Below are positions 46,604 through 58,721 of a stretch of 64,000 bases of DNA, in pieces (the first letter of the stretch is position 1; each line of letters starts with the position of its first letter). Source of the stretch: Rosellinia necatrix (taxonomy: Eukaryota > Ascomycota > Sordariomycetes > Xylariales > Xylariaceae); NCBI GenBank assembly GCA_021209875.1, contig JAGYVD010000002.1, forward strand, positions 6,510,001-6,574,000, written 5' to 3'. Below the pieces are notes generated by a model, which had not been told where the DNA came from, did no database searches, and was given only the letters and a program-made list of their open reading frames with translations. The translations under genes were made by a program, and so were the position numbers.

Positions 46604-48052
46604 TCATGAGCTAATCCACGGTATCTTCCCCGATTTCAGATCCGCTTCGATAAAATTGAACTTCCGCATCTTTCGGAGAAGATCATTGCCGACTTTCGTC
46701 ATAAGCTTCTCATCCGAAAGCATCCAGGGAAAGAAAACATCTCCTATAAACCAAGTCAAGTAGCTATCCCATGTATTAACGCGGATCATCCTTGCCGCGA
46801 GATCACATATGAATCGCGACTCCTCGCGACGAGCGTTCTCGTATTCTTCAAACACACGCTTGAAAATTTCCGCATTTGGTTCGACTCCGCCGCTTAGCGC
46901 ATCGTGCAGCCCGTTCACCAGCCTCACGGCGGATTGGAGGCCATTGTTGACACCCATGCCCGCCGCCGCCGTCATTGAGGCGCAAGCATCGCCGGCCAAC
47001 ACGATGCGGCCATAATGCCAACGCTTCAGCAGCCCTTCGGGCTGGTTGATCAGCTTCGTCCACTCACAATTCCTATAGAGCTCCGAGAACGACAGCTTCG
47101 GCATGACCATGACATCGGAAAATGCTTCAACGAACTCAGCCACCTCCTCTTCGGTGTACTCTTTTTTCAGACTTGTCGTCGGATTCGGCAGCTTCCTATA
47201 GATGCCAAAGTGCATGCGCCTTTCATCTGCCGAGATTTGAGAACTCATATATGTACCATGCGTCTCATAGAAGTGCCCAATCTCGGCGTTGGGGACATAC
47301 TTCGCCCGTCCGTACTATCCGAATGGCATTTGTTAGTATGAAGACAAGGTGATCAAGTGTTGGTCGTTGAACGGTAAGAACAATACCGCAGGAAACAGGG
47401 GCTAAACCATACCATGATTTGATAATTCGATACCAAAGGTTCTTCGGCTTTTGGGAAATCGTCTCCTGCCTCTTCGGCCAGTTTGTGCATGATAGTACGT
47501 GTTCGTGAGTGTACGCCATCGGCGCCGATGATGATGGAACCGTCTTCAACGCTGCCATCGGACAAGCGGACTCGCACGCCGCCCTCTGTCATCTGAATGT
47601 CATCAATGCCCACGCCCGTGCGAATCTTGGATTCCTTTGCGTGCAGACTATCAAGCAGTGTTTGGATCAACGCTGGACGAGGAAAATTCATGCACGGGTA
47701 GCCGTGACTGGACTTCATGTCAGCAAATCGACCTAACACTACGGAGGGCAGCGCACTTGTCAAGGAGATATTTAAAGAGCGGGCTGGTCCGGAGCGGCGT
47801 CCCATCAAGGCGCATGCTTGACTTCTCGTGCAGGGGCATGTATCGGCCCTCACACGATTCAGCGAGCCCCAATTGGTCTAATATCCTGACGCTCTGCGGC
47901 CATAGCATAATCCCGGCCCCCGATTCGGAAATGATGGTGGGATAACGCTCGATGACTATGAAATCTAGATCCGCCCTCTCTAAGCCGTTGGCGATGGTGA
48001 GGCCGACCGGCCCCCCGCCAATAATGATGGCACGAAATTTACTAGGGCTCAT
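46604..48052 (-). CDS. FAD-dependent monooxygenase with a frame break in exon 1
   Basis: A PF01494-type flavoprotein hydroxylase like those of meroterpenoid and indole-terpene pathways. The start at 48052 gives FRAIIIGGGPVGLTIANGL, the dinucleotide-binding fold. The frame runs through MRLDGTPLRTSPLFKYLLDK to a stop near 47720. The family sequence resumes one frame over at FADMKSSHGYPCMNFPRPAL, then GADGVHSRTRTIMHKL. A 98-base intron (47412-47315, GTATGG...ACTAAC...ATAG) joins IM to YGRAKYVPN. Exon 47314-46604 carries the second FAD motif RIVLAGDACASMTAAAGMG and a hydrophobic stretch near the end. Between DK and FADM lie about 28 extra bases that break the frame; no GT-AG excision there restores it. 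A 115-base alternative (GTGAGG...GTAG) would, but it removes conserved residues. The gene is therefore probably disabled, unless this is an assembly error. It lies about 270 bases from the retrotransposon. Confidence 0.75.
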
Positions 48053-49912
48053 GTTTGCTGCACACTTGCCTGGTGGTTGACGGGCATAAAACGGAGGGAT
48101 ATGAAAGGAAGAAGGTAGATACGGAATATAGTACTAGAAAAACGGAATTGAAAGGCGAGATGAGGAGGTATATATAGCAGATGAGATCACAATCGTTGCC
48201 AACCGGCTTCCTGTATGTAAACGATGCAATAAGTAGATCAATGAATGTATGAGATAATTCGAGAACGAAAGTGTATCTAAAGTCAGAATGCACAATGTGT
48301 TTACAGCAAAACTAGATCCCTAAATATGGCGGGGGATCATTCTTTATATAACGCGGTTCGGCGTCCCAGGAGCACTCCGTTCCCTTCCGCGCCTGCCTAA
48401 GTTCGAATTTCCCGATGTGGAAGCAATTCGCGCCGGCACTAGCGGAGACTGCGCCCCCACCCAAATTCCCGGGTATAGTGGTCACAAATCGGGTGGCGCT
48501 TGACTAGTAGTTAAATATAGATACCAGTAGGTCGTTGCTGGAGTTTCGCCCAGTTTTCGTGCATTCCTTACCTTGTTGAATTGACCTGTCATGCATTTTC
48601 CCCGCTACTCATCACACTGTTGAAGCTTTGTTTCTCTCTAATTTCTCTGGTCCTGTCATAATTTTGAGTATCAGACCGTGGGATAAGCACCTTAAGCAGG
48701 AATGAGAGGTTGCTAGTTATCTCTTCAAGTGCCAATTCAGCACGAGTAGCTACATAAAAAGTGGACAAGCGGGGCTATGTGCATTAAGTAGTTAAGTGGA
48801 ACGATGCAAGATACGCCAATACCAGAACTATAAGGAATAATTCCATTGGCGTATCTTGCATATGAACCCAACCTTGTTATTCTATCCTTCTATGTACTGC
48901 TGCCGATTGGTTAGATTGACATGTTAGGGTGCCAACAAAGCCGCATGATAGCTTAAATATCGATTGGCTTAAGGCAAACCTTAGAATGCTGTGTGCTGGA
49001 CAGCACTTTGTCTAATCTGTCCTACCTGTCTCTCATTTTTGAAACCAGAATCCTCAGCGTTGCAGTCTCCCACGTGGTTCTGATTAGTAATCCCCCCTTC
49101 TTGTTAGTGCTATCGGCAATTGCATGTAGAAGTACTGGAATAGGAGCTTAGAAATGGAAGCCCTGTGAATTTGCACCGTCGACGAGGCGCGTTGGTTTGA
49201 TCTACATGTTAAACGCCGACATAGCTAGGGAAAGGATTATCTATACGTTGCTACACAATATCACCAGTTGTCTCGCTTGACTATGTGTGTTAAGAATATT
49301 CATTTATAAAACTAAGCGATGTCTGTAGGTCTCGAGCTTGATACTTAGTTATTCTAAACCCATAAATCGAATTGTAGCCAAATTTATTCCCTCACTTTTC
49401 TACTCGACTGGATATCGCTAATTTGCCTCTAATACCCATAGAATTTATTTTCTTCTCACTCTTTACGGAAATTACTAGCACCCATTCATATCGGTAATTA
49501 TAAGTTAACTCAGCACTGCGTGCTTGAAGAGGTAGCCGGTAGCGTAAGACTATCTGAGGTGTGAGGGCCATGATGTATTGTAATTGAAAAAACATCCAAC
49601 GTATTAATATACACGTAAACATCAAGACGTTAATCGTTGCTGTCTTGGTGAAAAGTAGGCATCATATCCTATTATATTGAACATTTCATGGCACGCCAGT
49701 TTGGAGTAGTCTGGATTTGACAGCCCGTTTCGGGTCAGTTCGTAACTACTGTTTTTTATATTCCCCTTCAGGAGAACTCTCATTCCAAGTGCAAGCCCGC
49801 CAACGTCGCCATATCCTTCTGTCCCTTCGCCGAACCCGTACAGATATAGGTCAGCCTCTAATATAATTGATTACTACTAGCTTGAAAGTTATGTTTCAGT
49901 AGCCGTCTATGC
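48053..49912. other. Intergenic DNA between the monooxygenase and the solo LTR
   Basis: No supported gene. It should hold the promoter of the monooxygenase (minus strand). A perfect 17-base inverted repeat lies at 48804-48861. The rest is AT-rich with many stops. Confidence 0.45.
48804..48861. repeat. Perfect 17-base inverted repeat with a 24-base loop
   Basis: ATGCAAGATACGCCAAT at 48804-48820 and its exact reverse complement at 48845-48861. Thirteen bases of the arm (GCAAGATACGCCA) also occur at about 19205. The short foldback could be a small non-autonomous element or a transcript hairpin. Confidence 0.85.
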
Positions 49913-50077
49913 TGTCACGGAACCAAGCCCGGCCTGCGGGCCTCTACCGGCACGGGCCCAAAAGACTCCGTACTTATATAAGCTAGAATAGCTGGCGACT
50001 GCCTGACGGGAGGAACTTCCCTCCTTGTGCAATAACATAAGTCGTTTCTGGAACTACCAGCAGAGAGATCTGTGACA
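49913..50077 (-). mobile_element. Solo LTR of the same retrotransposon family
   Basis: Read on the minus strand it starts TGTCACAGATCTCTCTGCTG and contains GTAGTTCCAGAAACGACTTA, CAGTCGCCAGCTA, a TATA-like TTATATAAG and GGGCCCGTGCC, and ends GGTTCCGTGACA. These blocks occur in the same order in both LTRs of the 38.8-46.3 kb element. The 165-base length agrees. It is flanked by TATGC and TGTGC, a target duplication with one transition. It shows no C-to-T damage, as expected if RIP ignores such short repeats. Its orientation is opposite to the full element. It probably arose by recombination between the two LTRs of a former insertion. Confidence 0.85.
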
Positions 50078-50409
50078 TGTGCTCTGGAGTAAGATAGTGT
50101 CATGGTTGATTATCCATAAAATAGATCCACAACTACCGTATAATGTTGCGTTAAGCTCAGGCGCTACAAAACCTAATCTTTATGTAGCCGGCCGGTTATA
50201 TGTAGGGTGGTATCCCTGCCCCCTTTTCGGCAGAAGCTGCTCGTGGCACGCTGGTGCTTTCAGCCGCCGTGATGATGCATGATTAGTATTTATACATACG
50301 GGGGTCCCACGAGAATCGAGAAAACTCCGATCGCGTAATGTTATGTTGCTAACGTTCATCCCTCGATCCCCGGAGTGGTGGCCATTGTAGCATTCGCGCA
50401 GCCTCCAGA

Positions 50410-51264
50410 ATGAAGTCCCAGCTCGTTCTTTTCACATTGGCCGCAGCCGCCACAGCTGCACGATACGGTAGCCGGACTTGCGACGAGGTGGTATTGCGAG
50501 AGGCGACGAGCCGCTACATCGCAGCGCAGAGCACGGGGCAGCCGCAGTGGCTCACGGCGCTCCTATCCGCCAATGTGACACTGGTCGAGAACAACGAGGA
50601 GATACCGATGTCGCAAAGCGCCGTGCTGCACCAGCCGCTCGCGATCGCGCACGCGCGCAGCACCTACGACACGGAAGCCTGCGCGTCCTTCTCCTCGCTC
50701 GTCGCCCTGGCGCCGGGCCCGGGGTACCAGATCGGGACGCAGCTGCGCCTCGACGCCGGAGCAGGGGGCCGGATCGCGAGGATCGACAGCATCGTGACGA
50801 CGGCAGGCGACCTCTACTTCAACGCGACGCACGCGCTGCACTACCTGCTGCGCGAGGACTGGGCGGTCCTCGCGCCCGCAGACCGCGCCCCGAGGGCCGC
50901 GCTACGGGCGGCCGCGGACGCGTACTATGCATACTTCAGCGACGCGGCGACGGCTGTGCCGTGGGGCACGCCGTGCGACCGCCTCGAGGGCGGTGCGTAC
51001 ATGGGCCAGGGCCTCGCGAACGACACGTGCGACGCGGGCCTGCCGCCCTTCGCCGTCGAGATGCGCGACCGGCGCTACGTCGTCGACGAGTCCGTCGGCT
51101 CGGTGAACATCCTCAGCGAGTTCGGCATCCTGGGGCCCGACAGCCACGAGTTCCGCGTCGAGAGGGGGAGGATCAGGTGGATTCACGCCATGACGTTCTG
51201 CCGGGGCACGCCGAATTGCGACGCGCCCGAATTCCCCGGGCTGAACGAGGACGTTGGGTGGTGA
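50410..51264 (+). CDS. Secreted DUF8021-type protein
   Basis: A single-exon 284-residue protein with a signal peptide (MKSQLVLFTLAAAATAARYG, cleavage near residue 17). I assign it from memory to a family of secreted fungal proteins of unknown function. The basis is the ordered motifs IGTQLRLDAG, IDSIVTTAGDLYFNATHALHYL, AVPWGTPCDRLEGGAYMGQG and YVVDESVGSVNILSEFG, then DSHEFRVERGRIRWIHAMTFC. The even spacing of Cys residues suggests disulphide bonds, and NATH and NVT are possible glycosylation sites. The fold may be SnoaL-like, which is inference. Third codon positions are almost all G or C, much more than in neighbouring genes, and the reverse and +1 frames are therefore also open. It lies about 330 bases from the solo LTR. 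An enzyme or a lectin role are both possible. Confidence 0.85.
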   Translation: MKSQLVLFTLAAAATAARYGSRTCDEVVLREATSRYIAAQSTGQPQWLTALLSANVTLVENNEEIPMSQSAVLHQPLAIAHARSTYDTEACASFSSLVALAPGPGYQIGTQLRLDAGAGGRIARIDSIVTTAGDLYFNATHALHYLLREDWAVLAPADRAPRAALRAAADAYYAYFSDAATAVPWGTPCDRLEGGAYMGQGLANDTCDAGLPPFAVEMRDRRYVVDESVGSVNILSEFGILGPDSHEFRVERGRIRWIHAMTFCRGTPNCDAPEFPGLNEDVGW

Positions 51265-52092
51265 GGTCCGCGGCGAAGGACATACCTAGGTAGGAATTCA
51301 TTAGTCCTAGCGAGGAAGCACGTTTTGTCCAGATTCTGTATTCTTTGAACCGGAACATAGCGACTTAGATGAAGCAAAGCTTGTATTGTGATGGAAGCCT
51401 GACCAACAGGATCACTTAGATATCCTGGTTGTAGCCCGGGCATAATGCTCTAACCGGTTTGACGATTGCACCTTGGTTAGGTGCGCTACGCTCACAACTC
51501 ACTGACTTCACTTGACCGATTTCATCATGGAAAGATTTATCATCCCATATTCTTAAGGTCACATTAAAATAGCCCTACCGCTATGCTTGATCGGGTGCGA
51601 TGTACCCCCTCCATAACTACCTTATAGCACATCATGGTGACCCGGGGGCCGAGCGCCTGAGCGATGAATTGCTATGACGCACGCTGCTTATAACATTGGG
51701 CAATGAATGGAGCTATTGTGCAAGATGGCAATATAACAAATCCGTCCCTGTAAGCCAGAGTTTGCTTTGATTTGGGAGACGGATTGACCTCGCCACCGAG
51801 ATTGCTTTTGAGTGTCAGAGTATCCGCCCGCCCATCGCCGAAGGGACCTCCCACAACAGGGATTGTCTGTGTCCTGCGCTGAATCGGGAACGATTTACAC
51901 GAAAGCGCGTCTCCTGACGTAGTTGGCGCATTATATCCTCAACTATGCTGACAGCGGAGCTCGACGTATTCTTTGGGGAAGTACAAGCCCCCCATTCATA
52001 TTTCATCATACTATGGCCGAGAAGCATACCAAGTAACCACGACCATTATCCTTTTGGCCACCCTCCCTCGATTAGATCGTGTTCCTGTGAAG
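51265..52092. other. Intergenic DNA before the TPR-ankyrin-CorA gene
   Basis: No supported gene; small frames on both strands are not convincing. It contains the promoter of the gene at 52093. Confidence 0.45.
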
Positions 52093-55000
52093 ATGTCTGT
52101 CGATGTCGCAGGCCAATTAGTGCGTGGCGCGAGACCAGGAGAAGGTCGCAATGGCAGGGACCACCAACCGCCGCCGTCCGTCTTTAGCATCGACACACCC
52201 GAGGAGCTCGTCCAATTTTACGAGGCGGAAATCAGCAGGCTCCGTGAAGATGTGAACGCGCCACGAGCGCAGCTGGTCACGGCCCTGCTTCACTTGGGGG
52301 TCGTGCTGGCAGATCATCCAGACTTGGGGGATGCCGAGCCACCACTGCGTGCGGCCCGAGAGTGCATCGACGTCGACGGCTCGGCCACGTACATGGTCGA
52401 GTCGCTCGTGTCTGTCCAGGTGCTGGCCTCGGTGCTACAGCGCAGAGACAGATTCGACGTCGCCGACGAGCTATACACAGCGGCGTTGGACAACATCCGG
52501 TACGCCCGCGGTCGCGAGCACCCGTGGACGCTGGAGCTGCAGAACAACCTAGGCTGTTTGCGCACTTCCGCAGGGCTACGGCACATGGCCCATGACCGGC
52601 TCGACGAAGCGAAACAGTGTTTTGGCGGGGCTGAGGCCTTGTTCCAGAAGTCGCATAAGGCAAAAGTTCACGTGTTCGGTCAGCTACATCGCACGACGTT
52701 AAAAACGGCATGTAACATTAGCATGGTCTCTTTTCTGCGTGGCGACGCGTCCGGGTTGGAAACGGATCTGCTAGCCGCGTCGCAGAGCTTGAAAGAATCG
52801 TACGGACCAGAGGATCCCGACGTGAGGCAGATGGCCAACCACCTCATCAGTATATACCGGCGAGCGGGAAATCATGGAAGGGCAATTGAGCTATCCGTCG
52901 AGTTCGGTATAGACCGTGGGTAACCTGAAGGCCTCCGTAGTTCTTGGCCTTTTTAGTCACTCCTCTTCCGAGACTAATCAACTCTTTTCACCAGCCCCTG
53001 AAGATTACGAGATACATCCGTTTCAAGATACATTTATCCCAGGGCTACCTACTTCACGAAGATTTACCGACCAGGCACAGGACGCCATCGGCGACGAAGA
53101 ACAATTCCCCGTCGAGGTTCTCCGTACCGTTCTCGATGTCGTCGATCCGACATGGGGTCGGTACACCGTACGGGCCCTTGCATGGACGAGGGATAGAATC
53201 CTGAACTGGACCGGGATGGATGTACACACCTTTGCGGAAGCTCTCGGGTTCCAAATCCTGATGAAGTGGAGCGTTATTACCAGAAGGGATGTGCTGCTCG
53301 AGCAGGCTGCTGCTGTTGGGCACTACCCGGCCGTTGAGGCACTTCTCCGGAAGATGCGGACGATGCAGGGTGCAGTACTGACGAGCACCGAAGATGAGGA
53401 GGCGGTTCTAGCCCGGTGTTTTCACCGTGCAGTGCAATCCGGAAGCAGAGATGTCGTCCGATTATTTCTTGATCATGGGGTGAGGCCCTTCGCTACCGAC
53501 GATACGGGGAGGCTTGCCCTCCACAAGGCGGCGGAGTTAGGATTTGAAGGCGTTCTCGCAGAGTTACTACAAGACGTGGATGACGTAGATCTAAGAGATA
53601 GTAACGGCGACACTGCGCTCGACTTTGCGCTGAGGGAGAACCATGAAGGGATTATCCGGCTCTTGATGAGGCAGAAAGGCGCTTTGCTTGCGAGCTCGAA
53701 ATCCACAGCCAAAAATATCGATGTTAAGCAAAAGGGAGACGACCCGGAGATACGCGTTTTCGACCCATCGCTCTACACAGGACTCAGCGCTACTATCGTC
53801 AACTTCTATGCTGATCTTACGCACAGAGTTGAAGAGCATCGTGTCAGGGTTGAGCCCGTGGAAGCCGTGATATCGGACTCAGGCCTATTGAGAAGCATGG
53901 TTGACGATGACGGAATGACAGATGCAAAGCCCGACTTCACTTGGATACACATACCAGCAAATAACGTGAGCATTACCCCAATATTGCGTTAGCGGGGACT
54001 AATTCTTATTTCATATAACTAGATGTCTTGGGTAGAAGTATGTCGTCGTCTCCGTATCTTCTTCCTCGACGCATCGTGTGGATGCGCCCGAATTACCTAC
54101 ACGATACTTATACAATTTATCTGAAATCAGATCTTAATGAAGAACTTAGCAGAGGTGAATGGCGACAGAGAAAGGCATTCGAATTTGATGGCAAAAGAGG
54201 TGTGGCGCAATCAGCTTCACGAGTCGTTGCATGGATCTGTCCGTAAGTAATCACTGCTTTTTGTGTCCCTACGCTTCAGAGCCCATTTTAAGGGGGCCTA
54301 TTTGCATGCCCATGGTAATGTGATTGCTAATGAACCCCGATACTCATAGATGGTAGATTTATGAAGCCATACTGTGGGGAAGTGGGTAGTAGTAAGTTTC
54401 TCGCAAATAGTGACAACTTAGCCTCATGCACCTCCGACATGGTCGTATACGTAAGCTTCACTTTAAACCTGATATTCAATGGTCGTCTATGCTGATATGA
54501 CCTGAAGATGCCTTATATACATTGGGAATTAGAGCCGAGGAAGGAGGAGATGGACGATGTAATCGGTAAGATTGAAAGGGACCTTGAATATAACATGAAG
54601 AACGTGAAAAAAATCTTCCGAAGATATATCCCGCGCAAAAATAAAGACGGCGACCCAAGAGAAAACGAGCCGAATGGCGACAAGAATGAGAGCGACAACA
54701 GTGCAGATGACAAGGACGCCAAAGCGGGCTCCGACTCCCGTCTTTTGGAGACATACTTGTATCTTCCGGGAGCGGCACCCTTACACGTACGCCGGACGTT
54801 CGATCAATTCCAGTATTACATGAACGATGATACGGCAGCGAGAGACTCTGATCAAGTTGTATCACGGTATTTCCAGAGAAGGCACAAATCCCTGACCGTA
54901 CCGATCATGATGGTCGACCAGCTGTGGATGTGGGTGGTAGGCGAAGGTAATCATGAAATATGCCCCAACCAATTTAACTTGACAGGAGAAACGAGCGAGC

Positions 55001-56680
55001 TGACTAACCATATCGGCTTCTTATCATACATAGGTACAATTATCACTTGCTTCCCTAAATTGTGGGGTGACGAAGGGGCAGCAAGGGAAGATACTTCGCA
55101 AATTCTCGATACCAGCAACGTTCTCAGCTGTATTCTCGGTCGGCTGGATCTCAAATTCAGAGAGCCTATATTGTCAGCATACGAGCTCGCAGATGTGATT
55201 ATGGCTCGGTGCCTTGGACTCCATTCCGATAATACACAATGGGAGAACGAGAGACATAGATATCTTGAAATATTTGAGCATTCCATTAACTATGTTGTGA
55301 GTTATACTCTGCTTGTTGATCTATGAGATACACTAGTCGGATACGCGCGAATTACGTCCAAGGTATTAATGACTGATCCAGGCCGATGAAGAGATCCGTC
55401 GTTTTAATTACTTCGCGGACGGAGGTAGAACGGGGGCCAAGGCCAAGAGACGGAAATCCAAGGAACCTGAAGAGGATACGAAGAGATCGGAATCACGACA
55501 GATAACTGAAATGCTGGTCGTAGCAGCGTTAGAGAGTGGCTTCGACCGTGACGAGGCCAAAGCGATTGCAAACAGAGCAGCGATCTCTACGAAGCGTTGG
55601 GGTTTTGAGGAGAAGGACATGGAGGAGATATTTGATATTTCCAACGAGATTGAACTCCTCAAAGAGATCAAAGACATACAAGACGAGCTGAATATTCTGC
55701 GAACACTGTTCGATCAACAGAAAGGCGTAGTGAAATCATATCACCGCGCGAGCGGTAACCGTGAGCGGTCTTTGGAAATGGTGAAAGCGGTAACAAGGCT
55801 GTCAAACATAGTCGAGAAGATGGATGTTGATGCACAAAGACCGTATAAAGCGGTGAGTTGATTGCCCTCGGCATATCTGCCGCTCGAGCATGCCGAGTCA
55901 TTTAGCATCGACGCGGCTTCCTGCTGACTTCATCGAATATAGCTGGAGGACCTTTTGGATCTAAAACAGAAACAGGCGAACGTGGCGGAAGCTAGAATCA
56001 CTCGCCAATCAGGTACCACCATCACTGTGTTCACCGTCGTCACCATCATATTCTTGCCGGCCTCTTTCATGGCGGCCTTCTTTGCACTACCCATAGCCGA
56101 GTATCACTTTGTTAATGATCTTTTCCAATTACATTACGCTGTCAAATGGACGGTGACCGTCACGGCGGCAGTGGCGATCCCATTGATTATATTGGCACTC
56201 TATGTCAATCCCATCTTGAGGTTTCTGCGGCTCATGGCTCGCATCGCTCAAGCGTTGGTGAAAGCGATTGCCAGGATTACCAAAGTACTCGCCAAGGGCA
56301 CGGCCAAGATCTCAATCACGATTCTCAAATTGATTCCATTCATTTGGTGGCTAACCGCTACGTTGAGTCTTCTTATCTGTCTTAGGTGGAAGAGAATACT
56401 GCAGTGGTTAAGAAACTACCGGGCCGCCAAGAAAGAAACTGTAGCAAAGGGCGAGGAGTGGAGCAAGAGAAGGTATATACTCGGGGGGTTCTTACAGAGG
56501 CGATTGGACAAAAGGAAGGTCATGGACGAGGAGAAACAGAGGGACAGGGTAAGATCGGAACCAAGCTTGGCATCATATATGACTTCGAGGTCGGCGTCTC
56601 TAGTTGAGTCAAGCAACAATTCTCCAACTCCAACTCCGGCGGTTACGCCGACACAGCTACAGACCGCAACGGGGACTTAG
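52093..56680 (+). CDS. TPR-ankyrin-CorA-like membrane protein, eight exons
   Basis: Rebuilt exons are 52093-52906, 52995-53965, 54022-54036, 54131-54242, 54350-54450, 54508-55296, 55382-55852 and 55943-56680: 1336 residues, all junctions in phase. Residues about 40-270 form TPR/kinesin-light-chain-like repeats (AELYTAALDNIRYARG-type units). Ankyrin repeats lie at about 360-500 (GRLALHKAAELGFEGVLAEL, NGDTALDFALRENHEGIIRL). Residues from about 580 match the fungal CorA-like module: PDFTWIHIPANN, FMKPYCGE, DMVVYMPYIHWEL, TFDQFQYYMNDDTAARDSDQ, MMVDQLWMWVV, IITCFPKLWG, then a long helical region. Two membrane helices (about 1117-1139 and 1162-1181) follow, plus a third hydrophobic stretch near 1221-1236. 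The GMN signature that follows helix 1 in true CorA Mg2+ channels is absent (ALP here). The TPR-ankyrin link depends on one weak donor (GTATAG), but the ankyrin exon has no ATG of its own near its start. Function is unknown. Confidence 0.8.
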
Positions 56681-56978
56681 GATGTCACAAAACAGCGGCT
56701 ATATGCACTTGAAAAAGGGCGGTTAATTATTAGTTTATTTTTAGCATGGCAGTTTGTCAGTTGTAGGGTCAAAATATATGCGTTATGGTCGAGTGCTTAT
56801 TTTCTTGCTGGGAGCACTTGGGCGAGAACGTTTTCCTTAGCATTGCTCAAAGGTTTACTTAATGTGGCACCGCAGGTAACCGGGCCATCATAATGAGCCA
56901 TTACTAATTCTAAGCTGCATAAATACACCTTGAACCGATCAATAAACGACGGAGTAGTGTTGTTGCCGCCCATCTCAT

Positions 56979-57912
<934 letters not shown>

Positions 57913-58721
57913 TTTGCTTGTTTTGCTATTGGGTACGCCTTAATTGCTTGGGTGCCCCTGGCTGTCGAAAATACACGGGTACAGGGTGCATGTTATATGT
58001 TCCTCGAATACCGGCTTCTCAAGGGCTCTATCACTGCTAGTAAGCGCCGTTCGCAACACATACCTATTAAACTCGCCATCCCGGAGGTCCGCATCGTGTT
58101 GAGAATCGCCATCGATGTACACTACTCATGCTAATTTGTTGGTAGTCTATCCGATAGGTGCGACTACAAAATCCGTGCACGTTCCGCGTCGTAGAGCCCC
58201 GCCGTCATGAGGCTTGGAAACCAGGTTCAACCTGAAAGCTAAAATGAACCGGGGAACAATCCCGCGCCCGGTTGATCTAAGGCGCGGACATGCTGCCCCT
58301 AGACGGACAGCACTCGGCAGGTCGGTGATTTAGCCTAAATTGAACTGAACAACACCACCGAATCCATGTGCTTTCGATTACCCCGGATATTTCCTCTTTG
58401 AGAACCTGTCCAGTCGGCCCTCATTACCGCGCCCCTGGGTGCGATCATGCGTAGTAGATCAGTGCGGTGTACTACACACCTTGCTGAAATCCCGGGGTCT
58501 AGGCCCTACTCTAATGCTAGCAAGGGGGCTAACAAATCCAGGTCTTAAATACTTAATTAAGAGTTGACTGAAATCTAGCTTGTCACAGTATGCTTGACTC
58601 GCCGGGGTCACGACGCCCGGTTTACTCGCGATGGCAAACCTTCATAGATACGAAAGCAAAATTTGGAAGGAATAGTTTAGTTCAAGTTCATATTATTGAG
58701 GATAAATGATGAGGGTTTATA
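57913..58721. other. Intergenic DNA between the xylanase promoter and the RAD2 3' end
   Basis: Upstream flank of the xylanase (minus strand) and downstream flank of RAD2 (minus strand). No gene seen. Confidence 0.45.

Noticed and set aside
50478..51293. 271-codon Arg-rich frame overlapping the DUF8021-type gene
   Set aside because: It is the +1 shadow of a strongly GC3-biased gene and has no start or signal peptide of its own.
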